From Aliiroseovarius sediminilitoris (GTDB lineage: Bacteria; Pseudomonadota; Alphaproteobacteria; Rhodobacterales; Rhodobacteraceae): DNA of 64,000 nucleotides. The number at the start of each line of letters is the position of its first letter. Positions within the stretch are counted from its first letter, which is position 1. The position numbers and the translations under genes were made by a program. The stretch covers positions 2,108,001-2,172,000 of the forward strand of contig NZ_FOJB01000001.1 of assembly GCF_900109955.1 (NCBI RefSeq), written 5' to 3'. Of the stretch, positions 17,530 through 26,073 are shown piece by piece. A model generated the notes under the pieces. It had not been told where the DNA came from. It did not search any database and saw only the letters and a program-made list of their open reading frames with translations.

Positions 17530-17763
17530 TTACACAGCTTCCGAGATGAATTTCACGGCGTCGCCGAAGGTCTGAATGGTCTCGGCAGCGTCATCCGGGA
17601 TCTCGATACCGAACTCTTCTTCAAAAGCCATGACCAGTTCAACGGTGTCCAGGCTGTCAGCGCCAAGGTCGTCGATGAACGAGGCCGATTCCGTGACCTT
17701 GTCCTCTTCCACACCCAGGTGCTCAACAACGATTTTTTTCACGCGATCTGCGACGTCGCTCAT
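17530..17763 (-). CDS. acpP: Acyl carrier protein AcpP
   Basis: This 77-aa acidic protein carries the growing acyl chain in fatty acid synthesis. The phosphopantetheine attachment Ser37 is in [24 protein letters not shown] site lies eight bases before the ATG, and a strong terminator follows the stop. A 212-bp intergenic region to fabG suggests an independent promoter, as expected for a highly expressed protein. Confidence 0.98.
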   Translation of the reverse strand: MSDVADRVKKIVVEHLGVEEDKVTESASFIDDLGADSLDTVELVMAFEEEFGIEIPDDAAETIQTFGDAVKFISEAV

Positions 17764-17975
17764 GATAAATCCTCACGTTTTTTCAGGCACATGGCCTTTT
17801 TCGATAGACCCGGGATGGGCCACTTAGTTTTCAGCGTGTTCCGCTAATATCCCCCACCCCGAAAGGTATGTTGGAGAAAAACATGCGCCGCCTATAGCAC
17901 ATCGCATTAGATAGGCAAACGCTTTAGACCTTCTATAGGTCAGGTGGACAAGCGCGTCCAGCCCGGCCAATTCCG

Positions 17976-18713
17976 TTACAACATTGCCATCCCGCCATTT
18001 ACATGGATTGTGGCCCCCGTGGTATATCCAGCCTCAGACGACGCAAGGTATAGCACCGCCGCTGCAATCTCCTCGGGTGTGCCCATCCGGGCTGCGGGAA
18101 TTTGCGCATTGATCTTGTCTTTCTGATCATCCGTCAGCTTGTCTGTCATCGCCGTTGCGATAAAACCGGGTGCCACGCAATTCGCGGTAATCCCGCGGCT
18201 TGCCACTTCGTAGGCTATCGACTTGGTCAGACCAACCATACCCGCCTTTGACGCGGCATAGTTCACCTGCCCCGGATTGCCGGTGGCACCGACGATCGAG
18301 CTGATGTTGATGATCCGACCCCAACGCGCCTTCATCATCGGTCGCATGACACCGCGACACAGACGCATGGTCGAGGTCAGATTGACGTTGATGACGCTAT
18401 CCCATTCCTCATCCGACATACGCATGAAAATCTGATCGCGGGTGATCCCCGCATTGTTCACCAGAATATCGACCGACCCCATCGCTTTGACGGCCTGTTT
18501 GGGCAGGGCATCCACGGCGTCCCCGTCCGACAGGTTGCACGGCAACACATGCGCACGCTCACCCAATTCAGCGGCCAGCGCCTCAAGCGGCTCAACCCGC
18601 GTACCGGACAACGCCACCGTCGCACCCGCTGCGTGAAGCGCCTTCGCAATAGCACCTCCAATACCGCCAGACGCTCCCGTCACCAACGCATTCTTTTCAG
18701 TCAGATCAAACAT
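17976..18713 (-). CDS. fabG: 3-oxoacyl-ACP reductase FabG
   Basis: This 245-aa NADPH-dependent short-chain reductase performs the first reduction of fatty acid elongation. The Rossmann motif is TGASGGIGGAIA, NNAG is at 86-89, and the catalytic residues are Ser138/139, Tyr152 and Lys156 (NYAASKAGMVGL). The C terminus ATIHVNGGMAML is typical of FabG. It sits between fabD and acpP as in many bacteria. Confidence 0.97.
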   Translation of the reverse strand: MFDLTEKNALVTGASGGIGGAIAKALHAAGATVALSGTRVEPLEALAAELGERAHVLPCNLSDGDAVDALPKQAVKAMGSVDILVNNAGITRDQIFMRMSDEEWDSVINVNLTSTMRLCRGVMRPMMKARWGRIINISSIVGATGNPGQVNYAASKAGMVGLTKSIAYEVASRGITANCVAPGFIATAMTDKLTDDQKDKINAQIPAARMGTPEEIAAAVLYLASSEAGYTTGATIHVNGGMAML

Positions 18714-18794
18714 TTATCATCCCTTCTTCACAACTCGTCCGATCCCATTCCGTTCGAATGGATTGGCAGGAATTTTGACAAGCCTTGGCCCCGC

Positions 18795-19736
18795 TCAAAC
18801 CTTCAACGCCTCAGCTGCCGCGGTCACATCGTCGGGTGTGCCAACAGCGCGCGTCTCAATGTCTTTCGCGATGCGCCGGATCATGCCTGACAACGCCTTC
18901 CCGGCACCGATTTCCCAGATCTCGGTCACGCCCTGTTCTGCCATCCACGCCACGCTTTCGCGCCAGCGGACCGCGCCCGTGACCTGTTCGACCAGCAGCG
19001 ACCTGATTGTGGTTGAATCGGATATGGCTCGTGCTCGCACGTTGGACACCAGAGGTACCACAGGCGATTTCATCTCGACATGTGACAATGCCTCGGCCAT
19101 CGCTTCGGCGGCTGGTTGCATCAAGGCACAATGAAAAGGAGCACTGACAGGCAACAGAACCGCGCGGCGCGCGCCCTTTGCTTTCGCAATTTCGACGGCC
19201 CGCTCGACGGCTTCCTTGTGGCCGGACACAACCACCTGTGTCGGATCATTGTCGTTTGCCGCCTGACAGACCTGATCATGGGCAGCTTCCAGCGCCACCG
19301 CCTCCGCCGTCTCGAAATCCAGCCCCAACAGCGCCGCCATAGCCCCGACCCCTACGGGAACAGCCTCCTGCATCGCTTTGCCGCGCGCGCGCAGCAAGCG
19401 GGCCGCATCTGCAATCGAAAAAGTTCCAGCCGCAGCCAGGGCCGAGTATTCGCCCAGCGAATGGCCTGCCACATAGGATGCTGCTTCGACCGTCACACCT
19501 TCGGCCTCGAGCGCCCGCATCGCCGCCAGGGACGTTGCCATCAACGCGGGTTGGGCGTTCTGCGTCAACGTCAAAGCGTCTTGTTCGCCCTCCCATATCA
19601 GCGTCGAGAGCTTCTCACCAAGTGCCTCGTCAACCTCGTCAAACACGGCTTTTGCTGATGGGTATGCATCAGCAAGGGCTTTGCCCATCCCGACGCTCTG
19701 GGCCCCCTGCCCGGGAAATACAAATGCACGGCTCAT
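18795..19736 (-). CDS. fabD: Malonyl-CoA:ACP transacylase FabD
   Basis: This 313-aa enzyme loads malonate onto ACP. FVFPGQGAQSVGMG is at the N terminus, and the nucleophile Ser93 is in AGHSLGEYSALAAAG. The His of the dyad is in VSAPFHCALMQPAAEAM and PLVSNV follows. ATG 19736 has an AGGAG site five bases upstream and gives the standard length; the longer frame to 19832 is not supported. It heads the fab block. Confidence 0.97.
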   Translation of the reverse strand: MSRAFVFPGQGAQSVGMGKALADAYPSAKAVFDEVDEALGEKLSTLIWEGEQDALTLTQNAQPALMATSLAAMRALEAEGVTVEAASYVAGHSLGEYSALAAAGTFSIADAARLLRARGKAMQEAVPVGVGAMAALLGLDFETAEAVALEAAHDQVCQAANDNDPTQVVVSGHKEAVERAVEIAKAKGARRAVLLPVSAPFHCALMQPAAEAMAEALSHVEMKSPVVPLVSNVRARAISDSTTIRSLLVEQVTGAVRWRESVAWMAEQGVTEIWEIGAGKALSGMIRRIAKDIETRAVGTPDDVTAAAEALKV

Positions 19737-19875
19737 GGGCACTCCTGTTGCTATACCTTTACCAATGGGCATAGCGCGCAGGGGCGTTTGGCGCAATCCG
19801 CTTTGCCAGAAATGAAAATCGGCGCGCGCCAATCAAGACAAGCACCGATCAATTCAATGTTGAGACTGGGCTGGT

Positions 19876-20529
19876 TCAGGGAGCAGATACCCGCGCCAGC
19901 GATATCGCGTTACCCGTAACCCGCGAAATCCGGCGGTTCTTTGGGTCGCGTCTGCGACGTTCGCCGGTCAGATCTGTCACCAGCCGCGCTTGTATCGGTT
20001 CCAGCGCCGCCTCGGTTCCCTCGATCACCTCGTAAGCGTCCATGCCGCTGCCGATCCGTGCATAAAGTGCCGCGTTGCAAGGGTCATCATTGGTGCGAAG
20101 GATTAGAAACGACCCGATATCACTGAAGGGAATACGCGTTTCCTGCCGAAACCGGTTCAAGCCGTCCCGGTGCCCGATCCGCAATTCACAACCATCAAGG
20201 TCGACCTGCGCTTCAACCTGTCGCGCATCGCGGCCATACCAGAACAGCATCCATCCCACCACGAACAACAGGCCGGTCAGACCCAGCTTCATCGCCATGA
20301 TCAATGGGTCGGCAAAAGCGTTGGCCGAGAACGACCAAACGCCCGCAATAATCAGAAGCAGGACCAGACCGACAAACCGGCCCACCGCATGCGTGATCCG
20401 CAACAAACCCGCCTCTGCACCGACGGCGCTTAGCCTATACCCCCACGGGGTCTGAACAAGTGCCGGCCCCCCACGATCCTGAGGGATCGCTTCAGAATGT
20501 TTGGTGTTTTGAATATTGCCCTGCATCAT
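19876..20529 (-). CDS. Hypothetical membrane protein with two transmembrane segments
   Basis: This 217-aa protein is not recognised. It has a polar N-terminal 45 residues, two hydrophobic segments (about 49-66 and 77-95), and a soluble C-terminal part that looks like a beta-rich PH-like domain (VDLDGCELRIGHRD, IPFSDIGSFLILRTN). The C terminus is strongly basic (GERRRRDPKNRR). A tandem ATG opens the frame. It stands alone between fabD and the divergent rpsF operon. Membrane location is seen; function is unknown. Confidence 0.7.
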   Translation of the reverse strand: MMQGNIQNTKHSEAIPQDRGGPALVQTPWGYRLSAVGAEAGLLRITHAVGRFVGLVLLLIIAGVWSFSANAFADPLIMAMKLGLTGLLFVVGWMLFWYGRDARQVEAQVDLDGCELRIGHRDGLNRFRQETRIPFSDIGSFLILRTNDDPCNAALYARIGSGMDAYEVIEGTEAALEPIQARLVTDLTGERRRRDPKNRRISRVTGNAISLARVSAP

Positions 20530-20855
20530 TGTGCCGCCCTTTTCAGTTCAATACCACCGGGACCGACAGCGAAATCGCTACTTTTCCCTTGCCTATCTGG
20601 CTCTCATGCAACTGTGACGGGATTAGGGCGCATCTCTGGTCTTTCGCGGGCAATCGCAATATCAAGACCTTCGGTCTGCGCACCGCATCGCATATCAAGC
20701 AGACCACGGGGAAACGGCCTTGCACCGTTGGCCCAAACCTGTATAAGGCACCGTCCTTTCCGTGTGTTTATGAACCGCGTGGCCTCTCGTGGATGGGGGC
20801 GGGAAGGTAAATGCCCCATCCTTTGAAGCGCGCTTGAAAAAGAACTGGAGCTCAC
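20530..20855 (+). promoter_or_regulatory. rpsF operon promoter and leader (326 bp without a gene)
   Basis: A sigma70-like promoter is visible as TTGCAC (20720-20725), a 16-bp spacer and TATAAG (20742-20747). The predicted leader of about 100 nt contains CACCG at 20749-20753 and a stem GGATGGGGGC (20791-20800) with GCCCCATCC (20813-20821) just before the ribosome site CTGGAG. An AGACC/GGTCT mini-hairpin at 20665-20677 lies upstream. The leader could be the S6:S18 autoregulatory type, but the fit is only suggestive. No protein gene is supported here. Confidence 0.5.
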
Positions 20856-21212
20856 ATGCCTCTCTACGAGCATGTCTTCATCTCGCGTCAGGACCTGTCC
20901 AATACGCAAGCTGAAAACCTCATTGAACATTTTGGCACCGTGCTGGGTGACAACGGCGGTAAAGTCGTTGACAGCGAGTACTGGGGCGTCAAAACGATGG
21001 CCTACAAGATCAACAAGAACCGCAAGGGTCACTATGCCTTCCTGCGCACCGATGCACCTGCACCGGCGGTTCAGGAGATGGAGCGCCTGATGCGCCTGCA
21101 TGACGACGTTATGCGCATTCTGACCATCAAGGTTGACGATCACGCCGAAGGTCCGTCGATCCAAATGCAAAAGCGTGACGAGCGTGGCGACCGCCGCCCC
21201 CGTGACCGCTAA
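20856..21212 (+). CDS. rpsF: 30S ribosomal protein S6
   Basis: This 118-aa S6 has MPLYEHVFISRQDLS, the conserved WGVKTMAYKINKNRKGHY and MRLHDDVMRILTIKV. It binds the central domain of 16S rRNA as a dimer with S18, which is encoded next. A CTGGAG site precedes the ATG, and the C terminus is a short basic tail (RDERGDRRPRDR). It is the first gene of the rpsF-rpsR-rplI operon. Confidence 0.98.
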   Translation: MPLYEHVFISRQDLSNTQAENLIEHFGTVLGDNGGKVVDSEYWGVKTMAYKINKNRKGHYAFLRTDAPAPAVQEMERLMRLHDDVMRILTIKVDDHAEGPSIQMQKRDERGDRRPRDR

Positions 21213-21231
21213 GTTCGAAAGGATCTAAACC

Positions 21232-21459
21232 ATGGCAGCCAAACCATTTTTCCGCCGTCGCAAAGTATGCCCCTTCTCGGGCGACAATGCGCCGAAGATC
21301 GACTATAAAGACACACGCCTTCTGCAGCGTTACATCTCGGAGCGTGGCAAGATTGTCCCCTCGCGGATCACCGCTGTGTCGGCCAAGAAGCAACGCGAAC
21401 TGTCGCGCGCCATCAAACGCGCACGCTTCCTCGCCCTGCTTCCCTACGCCGTGAAGTAA
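21232..21459 (+). CDS. rpsR: 30S ribosomal protein S18
   Basis: This 75-aa basic protein shows [32 protein letters not shown] and the [20 protein letters not shown] signature of S18. It is preceded by AAGGA. The 19-bp gap after rpsF and 12-bp gap before rplI support one transcript. It partners with S6 on 16S rRNA. Confidence 0.98.
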   Translation: MAAKPFFRRRKVCPFSGDNAPKIDYKDTRLLQRYISERGKIVPSRITAVSAKKQRELSRAIKRARFLALLPYAVK

Positions 21460-21471
21460 GGAGATCTGAAC

Positions 21472-22104
21472 ATGCAAGTTATCCTTCTGGAACGTGTGGC
21501 CAAGCTGGGTCAGATGGGCGACGTCGTCGACGTCAAGCCGGGCTTTGCCCGCAACTTCCTTCTGCCTCAAGGCAAGGCGCTCAGCGCGTCGCAAGCCAAC
21601 ATCGACAATTTCGAAGCCCAGAAAGCGCAACTGGAAGCGCACAATCTGGAGACCAAGAAAGAAGCCGAAACTCTGGGCGAGAAGCTCGGTGGACAACAGT
21701 TCATCGTGATTCGGTCTGCATCGGACGCTGGTGCCCTTTACGGATCCGTCACCCCGCGCGACGCCGCAGATGTCGCCACCGAAGCCGGCTTCACCGTTGA
21801 CAAGAAACAGGTCGCGCTGAAAGCTCCGATCAAATATCTGGGCCTGCACACCGTTCACGTGATCCTGCACCCCGAAGTCGAGGTCGAGATCGAACTGAAC
21901 GTCGCCCGCTCGCAAGAAGAAGCCGAGCTGCAAGCGTCGGGCAAGTCGATCCAGGAACTGGCCGCCGAAGCGGAAGCTGAAGCCGATTTCGAGATCGCCG
22001 AACTGTTCGACGACATTGGCGCAGCTGCGTCGGAAGACGAAGATCTGGCAGAAGCCGTCGAAGAAGAAGCGGTTGACGCTGAAGAGGCCGAGAAAGAGGA
22101 CTGA
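21472..22104 (+). CDS. rplI: 50S ribosomal protein L9 with acidic C-terminal extension
   Basis: This 210-aa L9 has the N domain [32 protein letters not shown], the long connecting helix, and the C domain with [15 protein letters not shown]. Bacterial L9 is normally about 150 residues; here roughly 55 more, rich in Glu/Asp/Ala, follow ([19 protein letters not shown] onward). Such acidic tails occur in related alphaproteobacteria. A GGAG site precedes the ATG, and an intrinsic terminator closes the operon. Confidence 0.97.
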   Translation: MQVILLERVAKLGQMGDVVDVKPGFARNFLLPQGKALSASQANIDNFEAQKAQLEAHNLETKKEAETLGEKLGGQQFIVIRSASDAGALYGSVTPRDAADVATEAGFTVDKKQVALKAPIKYLGLHTVHVILHPEVEVEIELNVARSQEEAELQASGKSIQELAAEAEAEADFEIAELFDDIGAAASEDEDLAEAVEEEAVDAEEAEKED

Positions 22105-22130
22105 TCTCTTTTACAGTCGCATACATGAAA

Positions 22131-22160
22131 GGCCACCCTCGGTCGGGGGTGGCCTTTTTT
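22131..22160 (+). terminator. Intrinsic terminator of rpsF-rpsR-rplI
   Basis: GGCCACCC (22131-22138) pairs with GGGTGGCC (22147-22154), directly followed by six T. It lies 27 bp past rplI. The stem also faces the end of the convergent glutaredoxin-fusion gene but has little T-run in that direction. Confidence 0.92.
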
Positions 22161-22197
22161 ATTGACGATCACCAGTAGGTCGTCCGCACGATTAGGA

Positions 22198-23013
22198 TCA
22201 ACCGGCCATCCAGATCCCCAGCATCCAGACCCCCATGCCCACCATCACCAGGTTCTCGGAAAGAGAAATCGCCCCCAGCGGCACGTTCGATCCTCCGCCC
22301 ACACAGGCACAAGTCAATTCGCGCTGATCGACATACACGGCTTTGATAACGCTGATCGCGCCAATCACGCCGATGACCATCCCAACCGGCGCCACCAGCC
22401 AGATCAGCGCGTTGCCGGTTCCGATCAATGCCATCATGCCAATGCCTGTGTAAAGCTCGGCAAAGGGATATACATAGCCGTATGGCACATAGCGGCGCGC
22501 CAACAGATCATAGCCCAGAAATCCGTTCACGAACCCCTCAACGTCGCGCAACTTCTGAATGGCCAGCACCACGATCGACATTGCAAAGAACCACTTGACC
22601 CATGTCAGGACGGAAAAGCCTTCATAAAGATTCACGACAATCGCCAGTGCCATCAGAACCGTTGCGGCAAAGATGGCAATGACCGGCTGATATGTAACAT
22701 CCCCCTCCTCCAAGACGCGATAGCCGAAAAGTCGCTTCAAGTCGGAATAGCCCCCTATCCGCTCGCCATTGATGAAGGCTTGCGGCGTCTCATCGACCTT
22801 GTTTTTCTCTTGGAAGGCGTCCACCTCCTTGCGTGTGGTCAACAGGTTGTCGTCAACGACATATCCCTTTCGCTCCAGCAAGGACTTCGCTTTCAACCCG
22901 AAGGGGCACAGATGTCCAGGCATTGCCATCCGGTACAGGGTCGCGCGCAAACCTGAACTCTGGCTTTCGGCCTGCGCTGTTTCAGGGTTATTTGTTTCGG
23001 CTGCAAGGGTCAT
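22198..23013 (-). CDS. Glutaredoxin domain fused to MauE/DoxX-like membrane domain
   Basis: This 271-aa fusion has a glutaredoxin-like domain (about residues 23-100) with CPFG in place of the dithiol CPYC, and TPQAFINGERIGGYSDLKR as the usual cis-Pro/GG region. A membrane domain (about 105-271) follows with four hydrophobic segments and a short CACVGGGSNVPLG cysteine motif. MauE-like domains move reducing equivalents across the membrane, so it probably links a cytoplasmic or periplasmic thiol pool to an exported target. It lies 26 bp after the DUF305 gene and is probably co-transcribed with it. Function is inferred. Confidence 0.8.
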   Translation of the reverse strand: MTLAAETNNPETAQAESQSSGLRATLYRMAMPGHLCPFGLKAKSLLERKGYVVDDNLLTTRKEVDAFQEKNKVDETPQAFINGERIGGYSDLKRLFGYRVLEEGDVTYQPVIAIFAATVLMALAIVVNLYEGFSVLTWVKWFFAMSIVVLAIQKLRDVEGFVNGFLGYDLLARRYVPYGYVYPFAELYTGIGMMALIGTGNALIWLVAPVGMVIGVIGAISVIKAVYVDQRELTCACVGGGSNVPLGAISLSENLVMVGMGVWMLGIWMAG

Positions 23014-23039
23014 ACCGGCCTCTCCTCTCCGCGTGTGGA

Positions 23040-23630
23040 TCAGTCAGTTTGTGTCGCGCGCGGTGTTCCCGCAGGGGCATCACCGTTTGCCTCGATATCT
23101 TCGATATAGCGCTTCATCTCTTCAATCTCGGCGCGTTGCGCCTCGATAATCGCGTCGGCAAGGGCGCGCACACGGGGGTCAGAAATGTTCGCCCGTTCGC
23201 TGGTCAGAACCGCAATCGAGTGGTGCGGGATCATGGCCTTCATCCATGCCACATCCCCGATCGTCGCCTGCGAACGGACGAGGCCCACGCCCAGCAGGAA
23301 CGCGATTGCCGCGCCGATAAAAATAGCGATATTGGCGGCCCTGTTAGTGTACATACCTACCATGAATGCCAGCATCACGGCCGCCATCACACCGCCCATG
23401 TAAAGGGCCATCCACATCCGCGTTTGCGAGAAAAAAACGTGATCCATGGCATAAGTGTTCAGATACATTAGACCGAACATCACAACGGTCGATGTGGCAA
23501 TCATCGCCAGAAAACGCCCGTATCCACCTTGCATTTCGCTGTTGTTGTCGTGCGATCGACTCGCCTGAGCCGAGCCGCTTGAGGGGTCGCCCAGTGTCGC
23601 CTTGATTGATGGTTTCTGATGATCTTTCAT
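23040..23630 (-). CDS. DUF305 family membrane-anchored protein
   Basis: This 196-aa protein has three hydrophobic segments (about residues 39-56, 71-92 and 98-115), then a DUF305 helical part with the family motif WMKAMIPHHSIAVLTSERA. The paired His are candidate metal ligands; DUF305 proteins often occur with copper-handling genes. A near-perfect AAGGAGG site is six bases before the ATG, suggesting strong translation. It is first in the operon with the glutaredoxin fusion. Metal binding is an inference. Confidence 0.8.
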   Translation of the reverse strand: MKDHQKPSIKATLGDPSSGSAQASRSHDNNSEMQGGYGRFLAMIATSTVVMFGLMYLNTYAMDHVFFSQTRMWMALYMGGVMAAVMLAFMVGMYTNRAANIAIFIGAAIAFLLGVGLVRSQATIGDVAWMKAMIPHHSIAVLTSERANISDPRVRALADAIIEAQRAEIEEMKRYIEDIEANGDAPAGTPRATQTD

Positions 23631-23645
23631 CGGTTTCCTCCTTTA

Positions 23646-23661
23646 TGGTCTTGAATGACCA
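23646..23661. promoter_or_regulatory. Inverted repeat upstream of the DUF305 gene, possible operator
   Basis: TGGTC-N6-GACCA is a perfect 5-bp dyad with a 6-bp spacer, centred about 23 bp upstream of the DUF305 ATG in the divergent region with the transglycosylase gene. It could be a repressor site or a leader hairpin. No cognate regulator gene is adjacent. Confidence 0.35.
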
Positions 23662-23796
23662 ACGCAGGCGCAGGTCATAAGTTCCGAAACTCCGAAGAAA
23701 GATCACACAGACCGGACTATTCTGGATCAGCGGCGAGTCGCCGAGCCCGGGTGTTTGCTCTTTGCTGCTTTTGCCAAGCCGCATATAGATTTCGTC

Positions 23797-24297
23797 ATGA
23801 AAAAGTATTCCCGTCGCGCCCTCCTCGCCCTCCTGCCCAGTTTTGCCCTAACCGCTTGTTCTGGTCGCGGCGCGTCCGAAACCGAAAAGGTGGCGCGTCG
23901 TGGGAATCGTGGTTTTAGCCCACCGCTCTATCCCAACGAAACACCTGAACTGCGCGCCCTGATCAACAAATGGGCCGACCATTATCAGATCCCGCGCGAG
24001 CTGGTGCACCGTCAGGCGGTGCGGGAAAGCACGCACCGTCCATGGGCCCGCAACGGCCCCTATTGGGGGCTGTTGCAGATCTTGCCACAGACCGCCCGCA
24101 CGATGGGGCATCGCGGCCCTGCCAAGGAACTTCTGAACCCGGATGTGAACCTGAAATACGCAGGCAAATACTTGCGCGGCGCCTATATTGTGTCCGGCGG
24201 CAGCATCGAAGGCGCCATGAAGTGGTATGCCAAGGGATATTATTACGAGGCCAAACGGCAAGGCGTTCTGGTCGAAACCGGTCTGCGACCGGGTTGA
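23797..24297 (+). CDS. Small lytic transglycosylase lipoprotein (SLT family)
   Basis: This 166-aa protein starts at MKKYSRRALLALL, with lipobox LTAC (Cys about residue 21), so it is likely an outer-membrane lipoprotein. The SLT domain follows: ELVHRQAVRESTHRPWARNG with the catalytic Glu, YWGLLQILPQTARTMGH, DVNLKYAGKYLRGAY. It should cleave peptidoglycan glycan strands. An upstream ATG at 23755 would put 14 residues before the signal and is not favoured. The SLT domain is compact compared with full-length Slt. Confidence 0.88.
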   Translation: MKKYSRRALLALLPSFALTACSGRGASETEKVARRGNRGFSPPLYPNETPELRALINKWADHYQIPRELVHRQAVRESTHRPWARNGPYWGLLQILPQTARTMGHRGPAKELLNPDVNLKYAGKYLRGAYIVSGGSIEGAMKWYAKGYYYEAKRQGVLVETGLRPG

Positions 24298-24313
24298 ACA
24301 CGCAGCCAAACAA

Positions 24314-24345
24314 AGAAAGGCCGCCCCAATCAGAGCGACCTTTCT
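24314..24345. terminator. Hairpin between convergent transglycosylase and tig genes
   Basis: AGAAAGG (24314-24320) pairs with CCTTTCT (24339-24345), with a further CGC/GCG pairing inside. The minus-strand reading is followed by TTGTTTG. It could terminate both genes; T-runs are weak on both strands. Confidence 0.55.
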
Positions 24346-24366
24346 GGTACAGCGGCAATTCCAGCC

Positions 24367-25698
24367 TTATTCGTCTTCCAGCGCCTCAACGGCCTTTTGC
24401 AGGTCGTCTTTTGACACTTCTCTTTCTTCCACTTCAGCCAATTCAAAGACATAGTCGATGACTTTGTCTTCAAACAAAGGCGCCTGGATTTGCTGGCGCA
24501 TTTGCGGGTTTTGCTGAACAAACTCAAAGAACTGGCGTTCCTGACCCGGATATTGGCGTGCCTGGTTCATGACTGCCTGCGTCATCTCGGCATCACTGAC
24601 TTCGATCTCGGCCTTCTGACCCAATTCGGCCAGCAGCAGACCCAGACGCACACGGCGGCCAGCCAGTTTGACATGCTCATCCGTCGGCTCGACCTCGGGG
24701 TGGTCGTGGCCTTCCACATCCGGGTTCTCTTCGTGCCACAACTGATGTGCAATCTGCTTGGCTTCCGCATCCAACAGCGACGGCGGCAGATCGAAATCAA
24801 CCAATTTGTCCAACGCATCCAGCAGGCCACGCTTCATCACGGCGCGCGCGGCACCCGAGAACTCGGCCTCGAGACGTTCGCTGATCTGACCCTTCAGTGC
24901 TGCCAGATCCTCGGCTCCGAATTTCTTGGCCAACTCGTCGTCAAGCTCCGCTGCAACAGGTTCCTTGACCTCTTTCACCTTGCATTCAAAAACGGCGTCT
25001 TTGCCCGCAAGGTTCTCGGCACCATATTCAGCAGGGAACGAGACTTTGACTTCAACGTCATCGCCCGCTTTCGCGCCGACCAGTTGCTCTTCAAAGCCCG
25101 GAATGAACGACGCTGATCCCAGCACCAGCGGGTAATCTTCCGCCGCACCACCGTCAAAGGCTTCGCCGTCAACTTTGCCCAGGAAGTCAATCACAACCTG
25201 ATCGCCATCCTTGGCTTTTGACCCTTTCTTGCGGTCTTTGAAATCCTGAGCGGTCTCGGCAAGGCTGCCCAGCGCCTCTTCGATATCGGCATCCCCGGCC
25301 TTTACCACCAGCTTCTCAAGTTTGATCTTTTTCAGGTCAACTTCGGGGATCTCAGGCAGAGCTTCATAGCTCATCTCGATCTCGACGTCGTCGCCTTCTT
25401 TCCAATCTTCATTGGTCATCTTTACGTCAGGCTGCATGGCCGGACGGTCGCCGCTGTCTTCGAAATGCTTGCTCATCGCACCATCGACAGCTTCCTGCAT
25501 GGCTTCACCCATCAGTCGTTGACCGAACTGCTTTTTCAGCAGCGCCATCGGCACTTTACCCTTACGGAAGCCTTTCATTTCGACTTCGGGCTGCGCTTCA
25601 ACCAGCTTTTCGTTGACTTTAGCGTCCAGATCAGCGGCCGGAACCACAATCTTATAGCCGCGTTTCAGACCTTCGTTCAGGGTCTCGGTGACCTGCAT
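24367..25698 (-). CDS. tig: Trigger factor (ribosome-associated chaperone/PPIase)
   Basis: This 443-aa chaperone binds the ribosome exit tunnel. The N-terminal ribosome-binding domain has the conserved [16 protein letters not shown]. The FKBP-type PPIase region covers about 160-245 ([19 protein letters not shown]). The C-terminal helical arms end in a Glu-rich tail. Two adjacent ATG codons (25701, 25698) follow an AAGGA site. 25698 ([12 protein letters not shown]) has better spacing and the family start. Codons upstream run through a tRNA gene and are not coding. Confidence 0.96.
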   Translation of the reverse strand: MQVTETLNEGLKRGYKIVVPAADLDAKVNEKLVEAQPEVEMKGFRKGKVPMALLKKQFGQRLMGEAMQEAVDGAMSKHFEDSGDRPAMQPDVKMTNEDWKEGDDVEIEMSYEALPEIPEVDLKKIKLEKLVVKAGDADIEEALGSLAETAQDFKDRKKGSKAKDGDQVVIDFLGKVDGEAFDGGAAEDYPLVLGSASFIPGFEEQLVGAKAGDDVEVKVSFPAEYGAENLAGKDAVFECKVKEVKEPVAAELDDELAKKFGAEDLAALKGQISERLEAEFSGAARAVMKRGLLDALDKLVDFDLPPSLLDAEAKQIAHQLWHEENPDVEGHDHPEVEPTDEHVKLAGRRVRLGLLLAELGQKAEIEVSDAEMTQAVMNQARQYPGQERQFFEFVQQNPQMRQQIQAPLFEDKVIDYVFELAEVEEREVSKDDLQKAVEALEDE

Positions 25699-25720
25699 CA
25701 TTTCGTCCTTTTCCGTCTTT

Positions 25721-25805
25721 TGGTGCGGGTGGAGGGACTTGAACCCCCACGCCTCGCGGCGCCAGAACCTAAATCTGGTGCGTCTACCAATTTCGCCACA
25801 CCCGC
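25721..25805 (-). tRNA. tRNA-Leu, anticodon UAG
   Basis: This 85-nt tRNA reads on the minus strand. The acceptor GCGGGTG pairs with CACCCGC, followed by A and an encoded CCA. The D-arm contains AATTGGTAGACGC, the anticodon stem-loop is CCAGA-TTTAGGT-TCTGG giving UAG, there is a long class II variable arm, and the T-loop is GGTTCAAGTCC. Its 3' end is only 22 bp from the tig start codon, so tRNA and tig may share a transcript. Confidence 0.95.
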
Positions 25806-26073
25806 AAAAACCGTGGGCAGCCCGCACTGGTTTCGCAGGGGCCGCCCAAATTCGCGCCCTTCTAACACCAGTATAGTCGGGATGCGAGAGGAAAAACGCG
25901 CCTGATCACCCCGGATCAGCGGCAAAACGCGCTGTATTGGTCACAGGCGTGCCATGATTGTCCCGACCCCGCCGCCAGAGATCAGAAAACGGATGCTTTT
26001 ATCAACGACATTGCTAGCGTGCGAAGAATAAGCAGAGCCCGGATACCGGGCCACAGACGAAGGCAGGACGAAC

